From assembly GCA_963576475.1 (NCBI GenBank), contig OY754972.1:11553062-11617061 (forward strand): 64,000 nt of DNA, in the 5' to 3' direction. A model generated the notes under the pieces. It ran no database searches and was not told the origin of the DNA. It worked only from the letters and a program-made list of their open reading frames with translations. Positions 22,070 through 32,704 of the stretch are shown one piece after another. Origin of the DNA: Molanna angustata. Lineage: Eukaryota > Arthropoda > Insecta > Trichoptera > Molannidae. The position numbers and the translations under genes were made by a program. How positions within the stretch are numbered: position 1 is the first letter of the stretch; each line of letters opens with the position of its first letter.

Positions 22070-22800
22070 AAATATTATCAACGATATGCACACTTGATGA
22101 AAACACATATGTAAAAACGAATGGGATGTGGGATGTGACGATGTAACCTGCACTAGAATCTTTTCAATACTTTTGTTTAATCAAATTTAAACCATTTATA
22201 TCATCCTATTTTGAATAATTTTCAACACCTAATATTTAAAGAATGGGGGTTGTGGCCATTACTGAACTCTTCACAACGTTTATATTCAAATTAAAAACTA
22301 TTTACTATAGTTTAAGTCTTCTTCTTCTTCGTTAATGTAGACTTTCAGTCTAATTGTGCAAAAATATAATGCACACTTGATGAAAAAATATAAAAACGAA
22401 TGGGATGTGACCAATACTAGATCTTTTCAGTACCTACGTTTGTTTAATCAAATTTTTACCACATCCCAATATCCAAAATTACTAAATTTTCAATAGGTAC
22501 ACATTACAATTTGTTTTCGATGATAATATTTAAAAATGGGGGTTGTGGCCAAACCAATCTCTTTACAACGTTGATAAACAGTCATATTTAAAACCATTAC
22601 GCATAGTCCATGCGAGCAGAAATTGTATAAATATTATACTTCATTCACACTTTATAGCAATATATAAAAAATAATGGGTTGTGGCCATCACTTGAACATT
22701 TTACAATACTTAAACTCAATCAAATTTCAAACCACTTTTCATAGTCTGATATTGCAAAATAATTGGGTGACAATATTATAAAAACGATTGCTTTTTCTTT
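22070..22800. repeat. Long-period degenerate repeats with ATGGG(GG)TTGTGGCC
   Basis: Repeated blocks CACTTGATGAAAAA.., AAAAACGAATGGGATGTGA, TTTTCA.TACTT..TTTAATCA and ATGGGGGTTGTGGCC occur two to three times. The GGGTTGTGGCC motif also ends the GT elements elsewhere, hinting at a distant relation. Confidence 0.6.
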
Positions 22801-22859
22801 CACAATTTTACATTCTTGGCCAACGGCGGGACATAAAAGCTAGTATTTAATAATTAACC

Positions 22860-24330
22860 CTTTTTTAGGTAACCGATGATTCCAATTGGAATAATAAATG
22901 TATTTTACGTATATCTCAATGAAAATTGTTATCAGCTGTGTTATTTCTCTTCTAAATTATTAATCACAATATTTTTGATCGTTTTCAATACTGAGAATGA
23001 CGAAAACTTCTGTACTCGATTATTGCGACTCAGTAATTGTACAGTTGAAAACTCGGTTATTGCGAAATGTGCTTTTCTTGTTAAATACGGTTATTCAAAA
23101 TTTAATAAATGCGAGTTTTTTTTTGTTTTCTAGCAAGCTTTATTTTTTTTTATTAGGTAATTATATTTCCTTCAATCTCTAATAATAATGAAAAAAGAAA
23201 GATTTTTTATTTTATGAAATATATGTAGTTTTATATATGAATGATGACAATATTGGAATCGTTAAAATTTCCAAAAAAAGGAAAAAAATATAAAAAATAT
23301 CAAAATCTCTTTATAATCACATATTTTTTTTCATAATTTGGTTAAGAAAGGGTTGAAAGTTGAAAAATTCTAGTTTATTTATTTTAAATACCTAGAATTA
23401 ATTTTGTTCAAGCCACGCATGAGTTTTTACCCGCGCGTCGGGAAACGGTTTTCGATGGATGACGTAAGTTGAATTGCAACGGTGTATTCGTGCAATGCTA
23501 GAATCAGCGGACACCAGCGTGGGTCAATCAGCGAACATCGACACGTTTAACAATCGAAAACATATAAATAAGTGGACTCATTAAAGTATCCCGAGATCTG
23601 AAAATATTCGTAATTTAATAATATAGCCCATTAAAAAGTTTTAACGAATTAAACTTATACTTCGACTATAAAAGTTAGATGACAACAGATAACCAACGTC
23701 AAAAGATTTGCTCGAACTAAAAACATTTATTTTGTTTTCGTTTTTAAAGCAGTTTTCGTGCGAATTGGCACCAAATATAAAAATTGAAATCGTTAAAAGT
23801 TGAACTTTGTGCAAAAGTATGAAGTGATAATTTAAACAAACAGGTTGAATAGACATCGGCAAATATATTATCTGTTTTAAGCGGAGTGGGGAGCGATTTG
23901 CGTATTTACAAACCAAGCAAAAAATATTTTTGACCTGCGCAGCCCATGATAGTATACCTACAAGATGTTTGTCGAATCAATAACTATTCGAAGAACAAAC
24001 GTAGAGCCGAGTCGTAGAACCAGCCTTGCTTCTTGAAATATTGAATAAACGAAGTGCATGAGTGTACACGAAAATATTTATTTATTTATTTATTTTATTT
24101 CAGAAAACTACAGCTTTGTAAAGTGTGTGGTTACATTTTTTTATGGTGCTATTAAAATTAGTACAAGCCAATAATGTTTTCTTGTAATTAAAAAAATATT
24201 AAATATATTTTTTTATTTACTATACATAATAATAAACATACATAAATAATACAAAAATCAAAATTATTACAGTATTTCTCAAATAAGTACCTACTGTCCC
24301 AATAAAGTTTAAAAACTTGTGTTTGGGTCA
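22860..24330. other. AT-rich intergenic sequence
   Basis: 23400-24060 is less AT-biased and holds no repeat I recognise, so it may be unique genomic DNA. No exon could be supported. A short TATTTATTTATTTATTTTATT run lies at 24076-24096. Confidence 0.35.
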
Positions 24331-24415
24331 GGAGTAAATTACATATATTTTATTTATTTATTTTATATTACCTTTTATCACACCATATTTATAATGACAA
24401 CAATAAGTAGATTAC

Positions 24416-24453
24416 TGCTGCCAAACTAGGAAATACTGTTCTAGGGCTAGCAG
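24416..24453 (-). promoter_or_regulatory. LINE 3'-UTR hairpin with CTAGT (copy 1)
   Basis: On the minus strand GCTAGCC pairs with GGCAGC (one bulge), and the inner GAA pairs with TTC, extended by CTA/TAG. The 3' side of the inner stem runs into CTAGT. The same layout occurs in five other LINE 3' ends (26368, 32918, 34439, 50907, 52496). Confidence 0.55.
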
Positions 24454-24837
24454 TTTCACAATTTTTATTGAAAATTATATGCAATTATGAACCAGGTGAT
24501 TTTTGCCGTTCCACACTAAAAATGTACACAATCTCAACTTTCTGCAATCACAATCATTAAGTACCTCAACAAACATATAGGCTCACACAAAACAGATCAA
24601 CCAGATTATTTTACATACATTTTACTTACACATATTATATACGTATATATCGTGAATTACTAAATAAATTGTAAAATAAATTTAACTTACAGCTACTACA
24701 GATGTTATTTTAAAAATTTGATTTTCTTTTTGAAGTTATTAAATTTATGTGTTGTTTTAATAATGGCAGGTAGTTTATTAAAATATTGTATACCCAGGTA
24801 TTTTTAGTGATGTCGGGCGTGCGTCTTATTACATTTC

Positions 24838-25283
24838 AGTATCATCATATTTCCTATGAGATGCCGTCTCTGTACTGACCAGATTTTCAGCCCCTTTTCC
24901 AGAGATATCTTTATGTATTTGTTTTAAAGCAATATTTTTAAATAAGTTGTCTAAATCAGGTACTTGTAATATTTCAAATAATTGGTTTGTAGGAAAAATT
25001 CTAGGTTTTTTGAGTATGACTTTATGTTTGTTCCACCCCAACAAGTTTTCCATTTAAACAAGTATCATCATATTTCCTATGAGATGCCGTCTCTGTACTG
25101 ACCAGATTTTCAGCCCCTTTTCCAGAGATATCTTTATGTATTTGTTTTAAAGCAATATTTTTAAATAAGTTGTCTAAATCAGGTACTTGTAATATTTCAA
25201 ATAATTGGTTTGTAGGAAAAATTCTAGGTTTTTTGAGTATGACTTTATGTTTGTTCCACCCCAACAAGTTTTCCATTTAAACA
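24838..25283. repeat. Identical 223-bp tandem duplication
   Basis: 24838-25060 and 25061-25283 read as identical by eye. The duplication lies inside a CR1-like pseudogene, so each copy carries the same 70-codon open segment. Confidence 0.93.
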
Positions 25284-25596
25284 AGTATGCTGAGCAGTAG
25301 GTAAAATAATAACAATAATAGGAGGAGAATAAAATGAGGAAAATGAGGGATTATTGGTGTGAAGGAAAGAGCTTGCTTGAAGGAGTTAGGGAACTGGGAA
25401 TATTCGTCAGTTTTCTAAAATAACTCATAATGAAAATAGTGCACCACGAAGATTGGTTATCGAAAGACGACACAAGGAGTATAAAAATAACTAACCTCTC
25501 CTCATTGAGATGCAAATGTATTGAAGAAGAGGAACCGGGTCAAAGCGATTTTCATTCTACGTTCGTAGTTGGTAGCATAGGTGGGCCGTCACGCCA

Positions 25597-25640
25597 TGCA
25601 ACAAGACAAGACACATGCAACAAGACAAGACACATGCAAC
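25597..25640. repeat. 20-bp direct repeat, two copies
   Basis: CAACAAGACAAGACACATG occurs twice in succession, and a third partial copy follows. Confidence 0.7.
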
Positions 25641-25806
25641 AAACATCACATTCTGTCTTTATGGAAAATCAAATGTTACACAACACAATGATTGTGTAGT
25701 ATTGTATGAGGACTGACACCCTCCGTGACACGCACTTCCGAAACAGTAATTATTTTACGATAATAATTCAAAAATAATATTTATTTATTAAATAAATGTA
25801 CAAATG

Positions 25807-25990
25807 TTGGCCTTCGTAGCTCAGTTAGTTAGACATCTGACTCCTGAGCGAAAGGTCCCAGTAAAAACAAAGTATTTATTTGTGTTTACAGCCTAGATCT
25901 GTAAGACAAGTACAAAATAAAATAGCATAAAGGTTAATTTATCAACAATAGGCAATCTGTTCCGACCAACCCAAACAACACAAGCTTCAA
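25807..25990. mobile_element. Truncated SINE-B (plus) and LINE tail remnant (minus)
   Basis: 25807-25912 begins with an intact SINE-B head (GGCCTTCGTAGCTCAGTTAG) but lacks box B and the last two-thirds. 25945-25990 is a decayed reverse LINE/SINE-A tail (CAATAGGCAATCTGTTCCGA, CCAACCC). Confidence 0.65.
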
Positions 25991-26227
25991 GTGAATTTGA
26001 TACAAACACCTAGATGAGGTTTTTTTACTCCTCACTAACCCAAGGGGATATAGTGGGGAGTTATGATTTCGCAATTTTTAAGGGTATTTTTTTATTGCAG
26101 ATTATCAACTAGTATCATGTTGAGATTGTATTCTGAAAGTTTCGTCACAATGTATCTGTGTGTGTGTGGTGTGTGCTATGTGCTGTGTGCTATGTGATGT
26201 GTGCTATGTGCTATGTGCAGTGTGCTA

Positions 26228-27215
26228 TATATTTTATTTATTTATTTATTATATAAAATACAATTTCTCCTTAAATCTAGTAACAAAAATTTTTTTTTAA
26301 TGCATAATAATATATTTAACTTAGGTTACATAATAGTTACCAGATATTTTACTATTGTCATAAACTGCATCACTAGGTAAAACCTGTTCTGAGACAGTGT
26401 ATAGATGTCTTATTAGTTTTCAGTTTTAGTTAGTAACTATGGGAGTATTTTCAGAGTTCAGGTGATTAATTTATTTTTAATATAGTCTCTGCCCTTTTTT
26501 TTAATCCAAATTTTAATGTCTCGCTTAAATATTTTCAAGTTACTGTTTTGTCTAAGTGTTAAAGGTAGTTCGTTGTATAATTTGACTCCAAAATACAGGA
26601 AATTTCTTTGTCCAAAAGTTGTCTTGAGTCTAGGTATTAGGAGTTTAGCCTGTTCGGTCTGTCTAGTTGGTCTAGATGTTTGCGTAGAGTCAAGTTTGTC
26701 TATGTTTTTATATATGTATGTACAAGCGTTCTTTGCATATAATTGCGATATGTTTAGTATATTAAAGTCATTAAATAATGCGTCGGATGGAGTGCGGATT
26801 GGTACCTTGTAGATTATCTTTAATACGGATTTTTGAAGTTTTATCAAAGGGTCTATTGTAACATGGTAAGCGCCTCCCCATGATATAATTGCATATTCTA
26901 ATATGGACTGATACAGAGAGAAATACATTATTTTAATGACGGGTAAAGGTAGGAAGTTCCTTATAGTACGGAATATGAAATTAATTTTTTTAAGTTTGGA
27001 AGTAATGAGTGAGATGTGATGGTTCCATTTTAAGCATTGGTCAATTTGTACACCTAGGTATTTTGTGAATTGTTTTTTTTTTTAATTGTGATACAAGAAC
27101 AATCCGCGGTAAGGGTACTACAATTGTGTATTTTAAGTGGTGTATTTTCACTTGGTTGTCCTTGGATGGTTTTTGTGAAGGTGATGAAGACTGTTTTATC
27201 ATAGTTCAACGTAAG
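26228..27215 (-). pseudogene. CR1-like LINE, RT C-terminal part and 3' UTR
   Basis: The minus strand runs from LNYDKTVFITFTKTI (just past the catalytic FADD region of RT) through KYLGVQIDQCLKWN, SILEYAIISWGGAY and LKTTFGQRNFLYFGVKLYN to a stop near 26459. The last 156 codons are open. One break is seen: an 11-base A run (about 27073-27083) shifts the frame by one. The 3' UTR has a hairpin and an ATTTATTTATTTATT tail at 26228. The copy is 5'-truncated, so inactive, but young-looking. Flanks GTGCTAT / GTGTTAT may be the target duplication. Confidence 0.85.
26368..26395 (-). promoter_or_regulatory. LINE 3'-UTR hairpin with CTAGT (copy 2)
   Basis: The minus strand reads CTCAGAACAGG, TTTT, ACCTAGTGATG. 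The inner stem CAGGT/ACCT(a)G is intact, and the outer CTCA/TGAT is partly decayed. CTAGT is kept. Confidence 0.6.
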
Positions 27216-27654
27216 AGTGTTATGTACGGCGTGTTTATTTTACTTTATTGATTATAGACTAAAGTAATCATTCGATTCTTCTAAAATTTTGCAAATATGT
27301 ATATCTAATACTCGCTTAGATCCCATTAGATTTGAAGGAAATCTGAATAGTGCTTCTCAATTATTTTAACCGTCAAATATTTCAAAGTAACCCCAAGCTC
27401 AGGAAACTTAAAATTTGAAATTCATCACTAACATAAAATGGCATTGAAGAGTAATCAAGTTTTCACAATAAAATATATAAAAAATAATTCAACAAACTTA
27501 TTTCATGAAAAACCTGAATATTTCCATACAAAATTTAAATACTTTATATAATGACTTGTTAGTGAAGACTGACTTGTTATGACTTGTTACTTGGCCACAA
27601 CCCACTCGTTTTAACTTGGCTAGAACCATGAGTTGGGTCCATTATACTCTTGAG

Positions 27655-28030
27655 TTGGGGAGGTTTTGTCCTAGAAAAGATTAATTCCGACCTCAAAAAG
27701 ACCCGAGATGTAAAAAGGTGGAAACACATAATTCGGAAGAGCGTTCCATAGTCGGGCTGCTATATTAATGAGACAAAAATCGACTGGTTCGTGGTATAGT
27801 TTCTGTCAAACTTTCTGAGCCATTTCGCCGTGGAGGGGGCGGTTCGCACATATACCAACCTAGCTAAAAGACACAAATTTGCGTTCTGCGCACCCACCTG
27901 ACAGGCTCAAGTTGTTTTCCGATAACTATATTGAAAGATAATTCGCAGGTCTCCTGCCCCAAGCCCTGTTAATCCCCGGAGCGGCTGTACTTCAGACAGA
28001 ACAAGGACTAGGTACTATTAAGGCCCTTGT
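27655..28030 (-). pseudogene. LINE C-terminus (FPP-type)
   Basis: The minus strand reads FVSLINIAARLWNALPNYVF, then PPFYISGLFEVGINLF-stop. The 'A..LWN.LP..VFP..Y....FK..IN' block marks the end of a LINE reverse transcriptase protein of the kind also seen, more decayed, at 44590-44880. Upstream sequence to about 28030 is decayed coding. No tail was recognised. Confidence 0.65.
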
Positions 28031-28351
28031 AAACCTTGGACATACGTACTTATGTACACAAATATGCACACTAAATTACCTTCAAATGTATAAAACACGA
28101 AAAATTATTGTATATCACCAAATCTGTGAAATACAATAATTTCCTTAGGCGAAATTTAGAGGTTTTTTTCAAATAGCAAGAAGAGTACCTAATAAATATA
28201 TTAAAATAGTAAAAAAAATATTATTAAATACTGTTTTGCGATTGGAGTAAAAATCTACTTCATAGGCTTTGTAGTTTTACAAGTTATTTACAAAAAAAAT
28301 AAATAAAAAAGGGTTTCATTAGAACTAATTTTACAAGTACCTATAAAACAA

Positions 28352-28678
28352 ATGCAAATTTCAAAGAACTCACGCAATAGAATAAAAGATTTAAAAAAAA
28401 AAACTGTTCTTCATTTCATAGACGTGATGAGGGTATTGGAGAAAAGATTTTCAAAATATACTAATAAGCCTACTATAGACTCTTCAACATATTTCGTACA
28501 AGTCGCCGTCGAGCGAGACATTAAAGCGTCTGACCTGCTCTTCCGTAGGTGTGAAAGGGGCACCGAACTTTTGCTCAGACACCTAGGATCGGGCTGGGGC
28601 CACCCCCCACTTTACTGGCTAGGTACCTATGGCCGAAACCTAACCCCAAAATTTGTGGTTCGTGATATGTTATATTGA
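28352..28678 (+). CDS. Unassigned 108-codon open frame
   Basis: The frame starts in AT-rich DNA (MQISKNSRNRIKDLKKK). From about residue 45 it becomes less biased: FVQVAVERDIKASDLLFRRC, ERGTELLLRHLGSGWGHPP. I recognise no family. It has no obvious splice sites and no second copy in the window. It could be chance or a decayed transposon segment. Confidence 0.2.
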   Translation: MQISKNSRNRIKDLKKKTVLHFIDVMRVLEKRFSKYTNKPTIDSSTYFVQVAVERDIKASDLLFRRCERGTELLLRHLGSGWGHPPLYWLGTYGRNLTPKFVVRDMLY

Positions 28679-28689
28679 ATTCCATTAGT

Positions 28690-28960
28690 GAGACCTATCT
28701 TGGGCAGAATAACCAGAGAGTGAATCTCTAATTAGGAGATTCGCAGATCCCGTTATGTGTAGGACATCGTAAGGTGGAACAGGCAAATACGCTCTCGGAA
28801 AGACCACATAGATAGGATGAACCCTGAAAAGCTGCCAAAAAAGTAATAGGTACGCGATATGCTAGGGAGTTGGCGAGTACCGGGAACACCACTAGAGATG
28901 GAAGGTAGGTTACCTGGACTTCCTCATCCCAGGACCAGAACTGAATTATTGAAGAAATAG
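28690..28960 (+). pseudogene. RTE-type LINE C-terminus, decayed
   Basis: Reads VRWNRQIRSRKDHIDRMNPE, KLPKK, then stops, and after a frame change RWKVGYLDFLIPGPELN. The 'W.DH.DRMNPERL.K...RPPGRP.KRW..SW' pattern is a common RTE C-terminus. The closing part is like 58835-59035. Strongly degraded. Confidence 0.6.
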
Positions 28961-29517
28961 ATAGATTAATAAAATAAAATTAATTTAATATAAAGACTCA
29001 TCACATCCAATGAGAAAAGGAAAGAGGGAATTGAAGGGCGCAGAAGGGATAGCTTAAAGCTGGCTTTTCACCATGGCATATAATATATCCCGATATCCCG
29101 AGATATAAATTATACTTCACACTGTGAGATATATCTTTTTAACTATTTCAGACATGAACTGAGGGCGAAGCGGCGCGGGAAATGGTAAATATAAACTTTA
29201 AAATATCGCTCAATCGACCGAAAAATATTTATAGTGAAAATGTGATGAAATTTATATTACATCTCAGTGTAAATAGTTCCATTCAAAAGTAGGTTAAGCG
29301 ATATAAATATATATCTCAAGATGTAATAATATATATTACATTATATCCCATAGTGAAAAGCCAGCCAGCTCAAGAATAAAGCGAATTTGATAAATATATT
29401 TTCAGTGTACACTGACTTTATATCTTAATGATTTGAAGATATTTTCAAATGGCAATCCTCTCACCAAAGATTTCAAAATAAATATGAATAAAAATTCTAT
29501 CACAGTTAAAACTAGTG

Positions 29518-30066
29518 GGTTGTGGCCAACGCTAAACTCCTCACTAACAAGTCATTCTATAAAGTATTCAAATTTTGTATGGAAAATTTCCAACATTTTC
29601 ATGGAATGAGTTTGTTAAATTATTTTTTATTTAAATATTTTATTATGAAAACTTGATAACTCTTCAATGCCATTTTATGAAAGTGATGTGCCTTTTTACC
29701 AATTTGAAAATAAAAAATTCAAATTTTAAGTTTCCTAAGCTTGGGGTCACTTTGAAATATTTGACAGTTAAAAAAATTGAGAAGCACTATTCATATATCG
29801 TTCAAAATCTAATGGGATCTAATCGAGTATTAGATATACATATTTGCAAAATTTGAATAGAATCGAATGAGTACTTTAGTCTATAATTGATAAAGTAAAA
29901 ATGAACACGCCGTACAAAGCACACACACACAGATACATTGTGATGAAACTTTCAGAATACAATCTCAGCATCATACTAGTTGATAATCTGCAATAAAAAA
30001 ATAATTTTAAAAATTTCGAGATCACAACTCCCCACTATATTCCCCTTGGGTTAGTGAGGAGTAAAA
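29518..30066 (-). mobile_element. GT element
   Basis: The right end reads GTTAGTGAGGAGTAAAA (reverse of the element start) and the left end TGGGTTGTGGCCAACGC (reverse of the element end). The microsatellite is short here (ACACACAC at about 29924-29931). With the plus-strand copy at 30780 it forms an inverted pair around 30067-30779. Confidence 0.85.
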
Positions 30067-30779
30067 AAGTGTGGATCTAATTACTTGTATTATAAATAAT
30101 GTAGGATTGAACTGTTTTTATATTTTTACTGTATTTTACTTTTGAACCTATTAAATTAAATTGTTCAACATTTTTATTCAATAGGTAGAGAAAAAAATAT
30201 TCAACGTAAGTAAATGCAGTTTGCACACATGTTGAAAGTCAGAAGGTACTAAAAAACAACAATTCAAAACATATACTGGTACAAGATTAAACAATAAACA
30301 CACACACACACACGGATCTTTGTCGTTAATATACTGACCCAGTCCATACTATGTATGCCTTTCGTATAGGAGTATTATTTCTATGAGTTTCTTAAATGTG
30401 TAATTTAAATTTTCCGTCTTGTTAATAGGTACCTATATCATATTTTTTAGTATCTATTTTTTCGTGTGTTATTTTTGTTATTAAATAAACACTACCTACT
30501 TATGATAAAATATGTTTTTGTTGTTTTAAACTATGCCCCGTGTGTTTTTGTATTAAATTGTAAAATAATGTTAGGATGTATTTTTATGAGCCCAATTAAT
30601 TTTATCTTCAAGTATATTTTAAACAATGACAAAAAATATTATGATAGTGTGGAGAGAGGTGTGTAATATTTATGTTTGTTTTTTTGTTTTGTTTTTATTA
30701 CCAACATTACCAACTCTTTGGTCTATTCTTTCCTCATTCTTTCTATTTGGATGATGTGATTAATATAACATAAACGTTT
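30067..30779. other. AT-rich sequence between two inverted GT elements
   Basis: Contains a short (AC)n run (30298-30313) and A/T-rich open frames with no motif. Nothing suggests cargo, although the inverted arrangement is composite-like. Confidence 0.4.
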
Positions 30780-30912
30780 ACATTTTTACTCCTCACTAAC
30801 CCAAGGGGATATAGTGGGGAGTTATGATTTCGCAATTTTTAAGGCTATTTTTTTGAAGATTATCAACTAGTATCATGCTGAGATTGAATTCTGAAAGTTT
30901 CATCACAATGTA

Positions 30913-30986
<74 letters not shown>

Positions 30987-31398
30987 ATGTACGGCGTGTT
31001 CATTTTTACTTTATCGATTATAGACTAAAGTACTCATTCGATTCTATTCAATTTTGCAAATATACATATCTAATACTCGCTTAGAACCCATTAGATTTTG
31101 AACGATATATGAATAGTGCTTCTCAATTTTTTTAACTGTCAAATGTTTCAAAGTGACCCCAAACACAGGAAACTTAAAAATTGAAATTTATATTATCAAA
31201 TTGATAAAAAGGCACATCACTTTCATAAAATGACATTGAAGAGTTATCAAGTTTTCATACTAAAATATTTAAATTAAAAATTATTTAACAAACTCATTTC
31301 ATGAAAATGCTGAAAATTTTCCATACAGAATTTGAATACTTTATAGAATGACTTGTTAGTGAAGAGTTTAGCGTTGGCCACAACCCACTCGTTTTCAT
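30780..31398 (+). mobile_element. GT element with long (TG)n
   Basis: Complete copy, from TTTTTACTCCTCACTAACCC to GGCCACAACCCACTCGTTTT. An uninterrupted (TG)n tract of about 35 units lies at 30915-30983, followed by CTATGTACGGCGTGTTCA. The start forms a hairpin ACTCCTCACTA...TAGTGGGGAGT, and TTAGTGAAGAGT recurs just before the right end. A 69-codon frame of Val-Cys repeats across (TG)n is an artefact. Confidence 0.9.
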
Positions 31399-31399
31399 T

Positions 31400-31610
31400 A
31401 CTTGACAAACCCTAAATGCATTTTTATGAAGTCCAAAACTATTGTTCCGATTTATTACTTAAACAAAACTAAAATATTCAAAGTGAGAGAATTATGAAAA
31501 TTTAATGAGGTCATTTCATACCTACAGAAGATATTGTCTGTTGTCGATGTAAAACTAGTCGGTTATAGGTCAATGTACTTTATGATAATATGATGAATAA
31601 AAGAAGTAGT
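31400..31610. other. Short unassigned gap
   Basis: Nothing recognised. Confidence 0.4.
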
Positions 31611-31616
31611 TTGCAC

Positions 31617-32030
31617 TTAGTGATGAGCAAAACTCATACAAGTCTTGCGTCTTGGTCTTGCGAGACTAACAAGACCAAGACCGCGTGTTTCGCTACAAGA
31701 CCAAGACCAGGCTTTGCAAGACCAACAGTCTTATGCAAGAGTAATGAGTCTTGCGGTCTCGAAAAATTTTACCCACATGGACCCTATGCAATTAACCACG
31801 TAAGTAGGTACCAACAAACGACATAAGACTAATATGTGTATTTTGTCATATTTCATTTTTATTACAGCATTAAAAGAGAAAAATATTTTTTTTGTAAAAT
31901 TTGCAAGACCTGCTTGACTTATAAGACCAAGAATGGTTATGCTAGACCAAAACCATGACCAAGACTCGATCGTGTATTCAAGACCAAGTTCACCCCGGTC
32001 TTGATCTTGCATTTGCTCATCACTATTCGC
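31617..32030. mobile_element. hAT-type MITE rich in CAAGACCAAGAC
   Basis: The ends TAGTGATGAGCAAA and TTTGCTCATCACTA are exact inverted repeats. The left and right halves are filled with CAAGACCAAGACC/GGTCTTG motifs in both orientations, and the centre is AT-rich. The TIR form (AGTGATGAGCA) and ~410-bp length fit non-autonomous hAT elements. A convincing 8-bp duplication was not found, so the class is tentative. Confidence 0.65.
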
Positions 32031-32105
32031 GCTGTAGTGAGAAACACAAAATTACGTATGTATACCTACGTCATACATCATACACAAATATAATTTTATA
32101 TTTCC

Positions 32106-32193
32106 AACTAACTGGTACTTTGTCAAATATTATATTAACACGCACCCAATAACAAGTTGCCACATTCTGAAGTCTTACTAACTAAGCCATGAC
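32106..32193 (-). mobile_element. SINE-B with large internal deletion
   Basis: The 3' part (AACACGCACCCAATAACAAG, TTGCCACATTCTG) is joined directly to the head remnant CTAACTAAGCCATGAC. The region with box B is missing. Confidence 0.7.
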
Positions 32194-32199
32194 TATCGA

Positions 32200-32700
32200 C
32201 AATTATACTTCGAAACAAAGGTTACATACACACGGGGTTTGTCAACAGGAGGTTCTTAAGATGTTAGTTTTGAATTATATTAATTTGATAAGTAAAACCT
32301 TGGGTCTAGAGTGTTATACGGCGGCAGCCCTGGTAGCGAAGAGAATCTTAACGGACGCGCCATAAAGAATATAATAAAGTGAACAATAAACGACGGACCG
32401 TTTATGATTTTCCTTTTAATTATTCGCGGCAGGAAGTGAAGTGGAGAGAAGAGAGGAGATGGGAGGTGAAGCGACGCTCTTAGTGTCATGAAAGTATAAT
32501 GAACTGCTTATTATCGTTCATTGTAAATTGTTTCGAGGCACATCACATCAATGACATTAGTTCTAGAGACGACGAGGCTGGCGGGAGGGATTACAAAACC
32601 TTTGTTTTGAACTAGGGTGAAGGAATTCAATTGCCTTTGCAGCTAGCAAACTACCAACAATTTGAAATATTAATGGAAATATAGCTACAAAACTAAGCAT
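32200..32700. other. Unassigned sequence
   Basis: Holds a GC-richer patch at 32290-32480 without a recognised element or coding. Confidence 0.35.
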
Positions 32701-32704
32701 ATTA

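Larger units (their letters stand above)
20510..22843 (+). mobile_element. Helitron-like non-autonomous element
   Basis: The right end reads GCCAACGGCGGGACATAAAAGCTAG followed by T: a short GC-rich stem plus CTAG with the cut before T, the usual Helitron 3' end. The left part AACCGTTTGTCCGATTATAA, ATGAAACTTTGGTGAATT and CCCAGGATGGTT resembles the conserved 5' region of lepidopteran Helitron-like elements (accgattt...tggaagtCCAGGGAAGGTT). A possible 5' TC lies at 20549-20550 after an A, but an earlier start is possible. No Rep/helicase coding is visible. The interior consists of four successive tandem arrays. Confidence 0.6.
24345..25283 (-). pseudogene. CR1-like LINE C-terminus with internal duplication
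   Basis: The minus strand reads VILKKPRIFPTNQLFEILQV and PDLDNLFKNIALKQ, the post-RT block seen in the CR1 copies at 26.4 and 53 kb (KVP.R.PSD.LF..F.V). Lower down come KYLGIQYFNKLPAII and FNNFKKKIKFL, the C-terminal block. The 3' UTR continues to a TATTTATTTATTTTATATTA tail near 24350. A 223-bp segment of the coding part is present twice. The protein is truncated 5' and cannot be functional. Confidence 0.75.
26020..27617 (+). mobile_element. GT element, split by a CR1 insertion
   Basis: The left part 26020-26227 begins ACTCCTCACTAACCCAAGGG, passes GTTATGATTTCGCAATTT and reaches a degenerate TGTG/CTATG tract. The right part from 27216 resumes at TATGTACGGCGTGTT and ends CCACAACCCACTCGTTTT. 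The intervening 26228-27215 is a minus-strand CR1. Other copies: 29518-30066(-), 30780-31398(+), 35040-35511(+), 35546-36156(+), 62519-62960(-). Confidence 0.8.

Noticed and set aside
30067..30779. Composite transposon formed by two inverted GT elements
   Set aside because: No cargo gene, no outer target duplication and no second copy of the combined structure were seen; chance insertion is simpler.
30875..31084. Open frame of Val-Cys repeats across (TG)n
   Set aside because: It is simply the microsatellite of the GT element read as codons; the same artefact occurs at 35450-35869.
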